Shown here piece by piece: positions 4,771 to 7,857 of a stretch of 7,857 nucleotides of DNA. Below the pieces are notes generated by a model, which was not told where the DNA came from, did no database searches, and was given only the letters and a program-made list of their open reading frames with translations. A program made the translations under genes and the position numbers. This DNA is from Holophagales bacterium (lineage in GTDB: Bacteria > Acidobacteriota > Holophagae > Holophagales > Holophagaceae), in contig JAITCJ010000196.1 in NCBI GenBank assembly GCA_031283145.1, positions 1 through 7,857 of the forward strand. The letters run 5' to 3'. Within the stretch, counting starts at the first letter, position 1. Each line of letters begins with the position of its first letter.

Positions 4771-5327
4771 ATAACATCCTCTCACTGCTGATCGTTTTGC
4801 TGGTAATTGTCAGCGCAATATCCCTTTTTTACTGGAAAGTCGCGCAACCCGTTTTGTTGCGCAGACATGTTTCCAAACTGTTTGCGTTGCGCGACCAATT
4901 ACGCTGGGCGCTAATTGAAGAGGAGCTTGACGCGAACGACAGCTATGTCGAAACCCTTGAAAGCATTATCGGAGCAATTATAGCTAACGCTTCAAGGACG
5001 AGCCTGTGGCATTTCTTTTGGTTTTGTTTCAGGAATCGCGATCGGAAGATGCCTGAAAAATTTGAAGACTATCATAACAATGCGCCAGACCTTATAAAAA
5101 AATTGAATCGTTCCGCAATTAGCACATCTTTCACAATCATGCTCATCAACACCCCTATATTCGTTTTGCTAGCCATAATCGTTGCTGTATTCGTTAAAGC
5201 AATAAAAATCTCGGTTAGTGGTCCAAAGCAAATTGCGAGAGAGTTTGTGGCGGAAGCAAGCGAGTGGGATGCCGCCAATACATTTGTGATTTGTATGTCC
5301 ACGTCTCCCGTTTCCGTAGTTGCTTGA
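4764..5327 (+). CDS. Membrane protein of unknown function, two TM helices with cytoplasmic domain
   Basis: The 187-aa product begins with a strong hydrophobic helix (4-24) that acts as a signal anchor. A charged, mostly helical region of about 100 residues follows (LFALRDQLRWALIEEELDAND, 39-59; KFEDYHNNAPDLIKKLNR, 99-116). A second hydrophobic helix spans about 124-148 and a soluble tail ends at 187. The basic WKVAQPVLLRRH after the first helix suggests that the central domain is cytoplasmic. No catalytic motif is visible. Translation is well supported: AAGGA at 4753-4757 lies 6 nt before the ATG, and the start overlaps the end of the preceding membrane-protein gene. The pair probably forms a membrane complex. 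Superinfection exclusion or another lysogenic-conversion role is plausible by location only. Base composition is more AT-rich than the structural genes to the right. Confidence 0.7.
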   Translation: MLNNILSLLIVLLVIVSAISLFYWKVAQPVLLRRHVSKLFALRDQLRWALIEEELDANDSYVETLESIIGAIIANASRTSLWHFFWFCFRNRDRKMPEKFEDYHNNAPDLIKKLNRSAISTSFTIMLINTPIFVLLAIIVAVFVKAIKISVSGPKQIAREFVAEASEWDAANTFVICMSTSPVSVVA

Positions 5328-5373
5328 AGTCCGCCTGAATACTTTCTCTATACAGAAAAAGCACAGGAAAACG

Positions 5374-5409
5374 TTTAAAAAAACGCGCCGGATAAACTCC
5401 GGCGCGTTT
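5374..5409 (-). terminator. Strong intrinsic terminator for the minus-strand Bro operon
   Basis: Arms 5381-5392 and 5398-5409 are perfect 12-bp inverted copies (AAACGCGCCGGA) with a 5-nt loop. On the minus strand the stem is followed by a run of seven T (5383-5377). It lies 22 bp beyond the stop of the 67-aa gene. In the plus direction the stem is followed only by GGGTTGTG, so it would terminate the membrane-protein transcript less efficiently. As a stable stem between convergent units, it may still serve both. Confidence 0.88.
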
Positions 5410-5431
5410 GGGTTGTGTCCAGCGACTGTGA

Positions 5432-5635
5432 CTACCGCTCAGACTGTTTGTCGGGTGCCGTGTCAATAGCCTCTATCTTCTCCTCCAGCTCTTCCGCCAA
5501 GCCGCTAAAGAGCGCTTCCAGGCCCTCTGGGTATTTGTATCCGGGGTTGCCGACGCAGGAAATCGCGGCCAGGCCGTAGAGCTTGGAGGCAACGTTTTGT
5601 ATGGCGTCAATGGCGTCAATATTACGCCGCTTCAT
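5432..5635 (-). CDS. Small prophage protein of unknown function (67 aa)
   Basis: This 67-aa, acidic-tailed protein is not recognised. It has an N-terminal stretch MKRRNIDAIDAIQNVASKLYG and a C-terminal helix rich in Glu and Leu (FSGLAEELEEKIEAID, 43-58). No HTH, metal site or membrane segment is seen. It is probably a genuine gene: its ATG overlaps the stop of the upstream Bro-type gene (ATGA at 5635-5632), a strong Shine-Dalgarno GGGAGG lies at 5647-5642, and a textbook terminator follows. The upstream gene has lost its 5' end and promoter, so expression now depends on read-through or a promoter inside the truncated gene. Confidence 0.72.
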   Translation of the reverse strand: MKRRNIDAIDAIQNVASKLYGLAAISCVGNPGYKYPEGLEALFSGLAEELEEKIEAIDTAPDKQSER

Positions 5636-6204
5636 GCCACACCTCCCTTCCCCGCAGACGGCTGTGGCACTGCGGCACGCGATGCCAACTGCTCAACGAG
5701 CGCGGCGACTGTCAGGCGTTGCGTGGGCGTCAGGGCCGTTACGTCCAGAGTCTGTGGCTGACCGGCGTCCGCCTGTTGCGGATACGGCTTCGCGACGGCA
5801 AAGACCCGCTCCGCCTCCGCTGTGGCGAGGCGGCTGACCGGATTGTAACTGAGATGCCTCAGCAGGCTGTTGAGGCCCACCTTGACAGCGCCGCCAAAGA
5901 CGCGGCGCTCTATGTGGGGCTGGGTGTCTTTAGTGACACGGTTGTATATCGTGCGCTCGTTCTCGCCGACGCGCCTGGCGGCCTGGGGCACACTGAGCCA
6001 GACGTCATCGCGTGCAGAAGTGCCACAGCCGTCCGCGTCCGGCGCCTCTGTCCGCCCCACGCTGTAGCCGCCCGTTTTGCGTATGGATGGCAGGACTTCG
6101 CCCGCGATCCACTCCTGGAACGCACGGGCTTTAGGCTTGTCGGAACGACAAACGAAAAAATACAGCCCCTCTTCCGTAAGATAGAGCCTGCGCAATTCTC
6201 CACA
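5632..6204 (-). pseudogene. 5'-truncated Bro-N / antirepressor-type phage protein with C-terminal HTH
   Basis: Read leftwards from about 6204, the protein opens inside a Bro-N domain: YLTEEGLYFFVCRSDKPKARAFQEWIAGEVLPSIRKTGGY is the conserved second half of that DNA-binding domain found in phage antirepressors. The first 60-80 residues of the domain are missing, and the frame meets a stop at 6216-6214. No ATG starts it; only a TTG at 6195 could, and it would give 187 aa. After the Bro half there is a linker, then WLSVPQAARRVGENERTIYNRV and a basic-hydrophobic wing (residues about 66-115 from the TTG), resembling an excisionase/MerR-type helix-turn-helix, and an Ala-rich tail. The break coincides with the break in the divergent J gene. 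In temperate phages such proteins counteract the repressor or regulate early genes. As it stands, this copy should be inactive or altered. Confidence 0.8.
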
Positions 6205-6207
6205 GGG

Positions 6208-6786
6208 GGTGGTTCAGGCATTGAGACTGATGGCGCTTACCGTGAGCGGCTGTTCATGGCTGCGGCCAGTATCGGCTGCGGGGGGACTTTCGCGGGATAC
6301 CGATATTGGGCGCGGACTGCGTCAAACCTAGTGGCTGACGCATGGCCTACGCCTGCGGGAGCAAACGGTGACATCAATGTCTATGTGCTGGCTCAAGACG
6401 GGGAGCCGTCTCAGGAGCTGGTGACTAGGGTTCAGGAGGTGTGCAACTCCCCTGAAGTCCGACTGATAAATGACCGCGTGATAGCTTTACCGGCCATCAG
6501 GCAGGAATACACAATCAAGGCCGAAATTACCGTGTATAACACCCACGACGCTGAGGCGGCTCTGGATAAGGTGAGCGTTCTGGCGCATGAATACGCTCGC
6601 AGGCAGCGGCTGAAGCTGGGGCAGGATGTGACGCCGACCCAACTGCTGATGGCTCTGTCTCCTGTGGGCGAGTGCCTTTATCATGTAAATCTGATTAAAC
6701 CAAACAATATCCTTGTTGTCGGCGACAACTGTTTCCCTGAAGCAACTGAGATTGATATAACACTGGCGGGGGTGACGGATGGATAG
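6208..6786 (+). pseudogene. 5'-truncated baseplate assembly protein J (P2 gpJ-like)
   Basis: From about 6214 the plus strand encodes GIETDGAYRERLFMAAASIGCGGTFAGYRYWARTA, followed by VRLINDRVIALPAIRQEYTIKAEITVYN, RLKLGQDVTPTQLLMALSPVG and a C-terminal VTDG. This corresponds to the second half of P2 gpJ (about residue 160 to the end of 302). That protein forms the baseplate wedge. The N-terminal half is missing. The same frame stays open back to 5719, but that upstream part is antisense to the Bro-type gene and shows no J similarity, so any longer product would be a chance chimera. The first in-frame ATG within J sequence is at 6256. The end overlaps the gpI start by 8 bp, as in P2. It cannot give a functional baseplate protein. 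Confidence 0.85.
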
Positions 6787-7705
6787 CCTGACCACAGCCA
6801 CCCTTTTACCCCCCGTCCTGCGTGACGCCCGCGGCCACGCCTTTGCCGCCGCTCTGGACATGTCTCTGGACATTGACACATGGCTGGCCTGTCCCCTTGC
6901 CATAGAACACGCGCCGGATGAAGTCTTATGGGAACTCGCCAGGCAGTTTGACGTTGCGGGGCCGCTCTGTCAGGCCATGAGGACACGGGAGCGGAAAGAG
7001 CGCCTGGTCAGAAACGCTCTTAGGTTACAGCGCAAGCGCGGAACCCCCTGGAGTGTTGAGGAAGTCATGCGCCTGCTTGGTTTCAGTGACGCCGAAGTAA
7101 TTGACCGAATAACAGCCCTCAAATACGATGGCGCGGCTGTTCATAACGGAGCCTATAATTTTGAAGCCGATTTTAATCGCGTATTCGTTAAATACAATGG
7201 CAGGATCATTCACGACGGCGAGTGCGTTTTTAGTGGTGAATACCGCCTAGACTTCGAGAATTGGCGCGGTTACATGATACGCCTGTATATGGACGATGCG
7301 AGTCGCGCGCTTGGCGATACCGATAGAGAACAGGCCACGCAAATAGCGCGGGACTGGGCGCCTCTGCGCTCGGTATTGGTCGGGTTTTATGCTCGGCACA
7401 TTATCCGCGCGGCTGTTGTTGATCCCGCGTATGAAATCGCCCGTGTCTATCGTGTGTTTTTAGTGGACGCAAAGGGCAACCGCCAGTCATCGCCGCATGT
7501 GTGGTGCGAATACTTTGAAAACAACGCCTGTGCTGTGCGTTGGCGCATGTCAGCTGACGATTTAAGACTGTCTGACGTGTCGGGTGTGATTCTAGCGGAC
7601 AGGGGCAACAACGAACTGCGCGTCAGGAGCGGCTTGCCGATAGTCAGAGCCGCGCCGAATGTGACTTGTGAAGGAGTTTGGTATATGGACAAGGAGACAC
7701 AATGA
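6779..7705 (+). CDS. I: Phage tail protein I (P2 gpI-like), extended C-terminus
   Basis: The 308-aa product follows J with an 8-bp overlap (J stop 6784-6786), the gene order of P2-type tails. The N-terminal 110 residues match the gpI family: LPPVLRDARGHAFAAALD (10-27), PDEVLWELARQFDVAG (46-61), RERKERLVRNALRLQRKRGTPWSVEEVMRLLGF (70-102). gpI is a baseplate component needed for tail assembly. P2 gpI is about 176 aa. This one has a middle insert with repeated Y(D/N)G...H(N/D)G units (116-155), then the usual WAPLRSVLVGFYARH (193-207), and an 85-residue C-terminal extension I do not recognise. GGGGGTGA about 5-11 nt upstream may serve as Shine-Dalgarno. The frame is intact, although without upstream tail genes it has no structure to join. 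Confidence 0.85.
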   Translation: MDSLTTATLLPPVLRDARGHAFAAALDMSLDIDTWLACPLAIEHAPDEVLWELARQFDVAGPLCQAMRTRERKERLVRNALRLQRKRGTPWSVEEVMRLLGFSDAEVIDRITALKYDGAAVHNGAYNFEADFNRVFVKYNGRIIHDGECVFSGEYRLDFENWRGYMIRLYMDDASRALGDTDREQATQIARDWAPLRSVLVGFYARHIIRAAVVDPAYEIARVYRVFLVDAKGNRQSSPHVWCEYFENNACAVRWRMSADDLRLSDVSGVILADRGNNELRVRSGLPIVRAAPNVTCEGVWYMDKETQ

Positions 7706-7857
7706 CAAGCTGGCTAAATAACGACCCGAATGCGGAATGGGTGGACAAGATACCGCTGATACAGACAGACGATCCAGTTCTGGGCGGTGTCGGTGGCCCG
7801 GTGAACGTGCCGCATCAGGCGCTTGCCAACAGGACGGCATGTCTGAAAAGAGAGCTG
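7702..7857 (+). CDS. Phage tail fibre protein, N-terminus only (continues past window)
   Basis: 52 residues are visible. The start ATG overlaps the gpI stop as ATGA (7702-7705) and is preceded by AAGGAGA at 7691-7697, so the start is well supported. The segment DDPVLGGVGGPVNVPHQALANRTACLKREL (25-52, shown to the window end) has the DPVLGG...N...ALANRT.LK pattern found near the N-terminus of many P2-like and Mu-like tail-fibre proteins. There it attaches the fibre to the baseplate. Position directly after I also fits gpH. The receptor-binding part lies outside the window, so whether the gene is complete is unknown. Confidence 0.8.
   Translation, partial: MTSWLNNDPNAEWVDKIPLIQTDDPVLGGVGGPVNVPHQALANRTACLKREL

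Noticed and set aside
5719..6204. Long plus-strand open frame leading into the J gene (355 aa in total)
   Set aside because: This part is exactly antisense to the Bro-type gene, which shows clear family motifs, and has no J similarity. The open frame is a by-product of GC-rich coding sequence on the other strand.
6196..6216. Possible site-specific invertase crossover site at the Bro/J junction
   Set aside because: Only a 4-bp CCAC/GTGG symmetry is present. It does not resemble gix, hix or cix sites, and no invertase gene is in the window.

Overview
The window suggests a Gram-negative, probably proteobacterial, chromosome carrying the remains of a P2-like tailed prophage. The Gram-negative call rests on arnD (lipid A modification by aminoarabinose) and on the P2-type baseplate genes. 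Genus cannot be read from the sequence. A Desulfovibrio-like deltaproteobacterium is only a weak guess. Two of the phage genes and the one transposase are broken, so the genome appears to be accumulating pseudogenes.

Left part, 1-2770 (chromosomal): the start of a RelA/SpoT-type (p)ppGpp hydrolase/synthetase runs left from 579. Divergent from it, across only 49 bp, is a two-domain protein joining thiamine-phosphate synthase (ThiE) to a shikimate-kinase-like domain. A 39-bp hairpin follows, ending 4 bp before a perfect TATAAT, and then arnD, whose predicted transcription start falls on the start codon.

Middle part, 2771-3392: a decayed IS630-type transposase fragment on the minus strand lies directly against the arnD stop codon. 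It has two frameshifts and an internal stop. About 270 bp of G/T-rich sequence with short repeats and no gene follow.

Prophage immunity region, 3393-5409: a CI/LexA-type repressor (HTH plus S24 peptidase) reads left from its own promoter, which is flanked by two operator-like sites. A perfect 31-bp palindrome inside the repressor gene contains the same half-site. To the right are a repeat-rich leader with a doubtful small ORF, then two overlapping genes for small membrane proteins of unknown function. They sit where phages often carry lysogenic-conversion or exclusion genes. A strong terminator at about 5375-5409 serves the converging minus-strand genes.

Prophage right part, 5432-7857: a 67-aa protein gene and a Bro-N/antirepressor-like gene are coupled on the minus strand. 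The Bro gene has lost its 5' end at about 6205. At the same place on the plus strand begins a baseplate J gene that has also lost its 5' half. Intact gpI and the start of a tail-fibre gene follow, each overlapping its predecessor. One large deletion that removed everything between the early Bro gene and the middle of J (heads, terminase, tail tube) explains both truncations. The prophage should therefore be unable to make virions, while its repressor and membrane-protein genes look intact.
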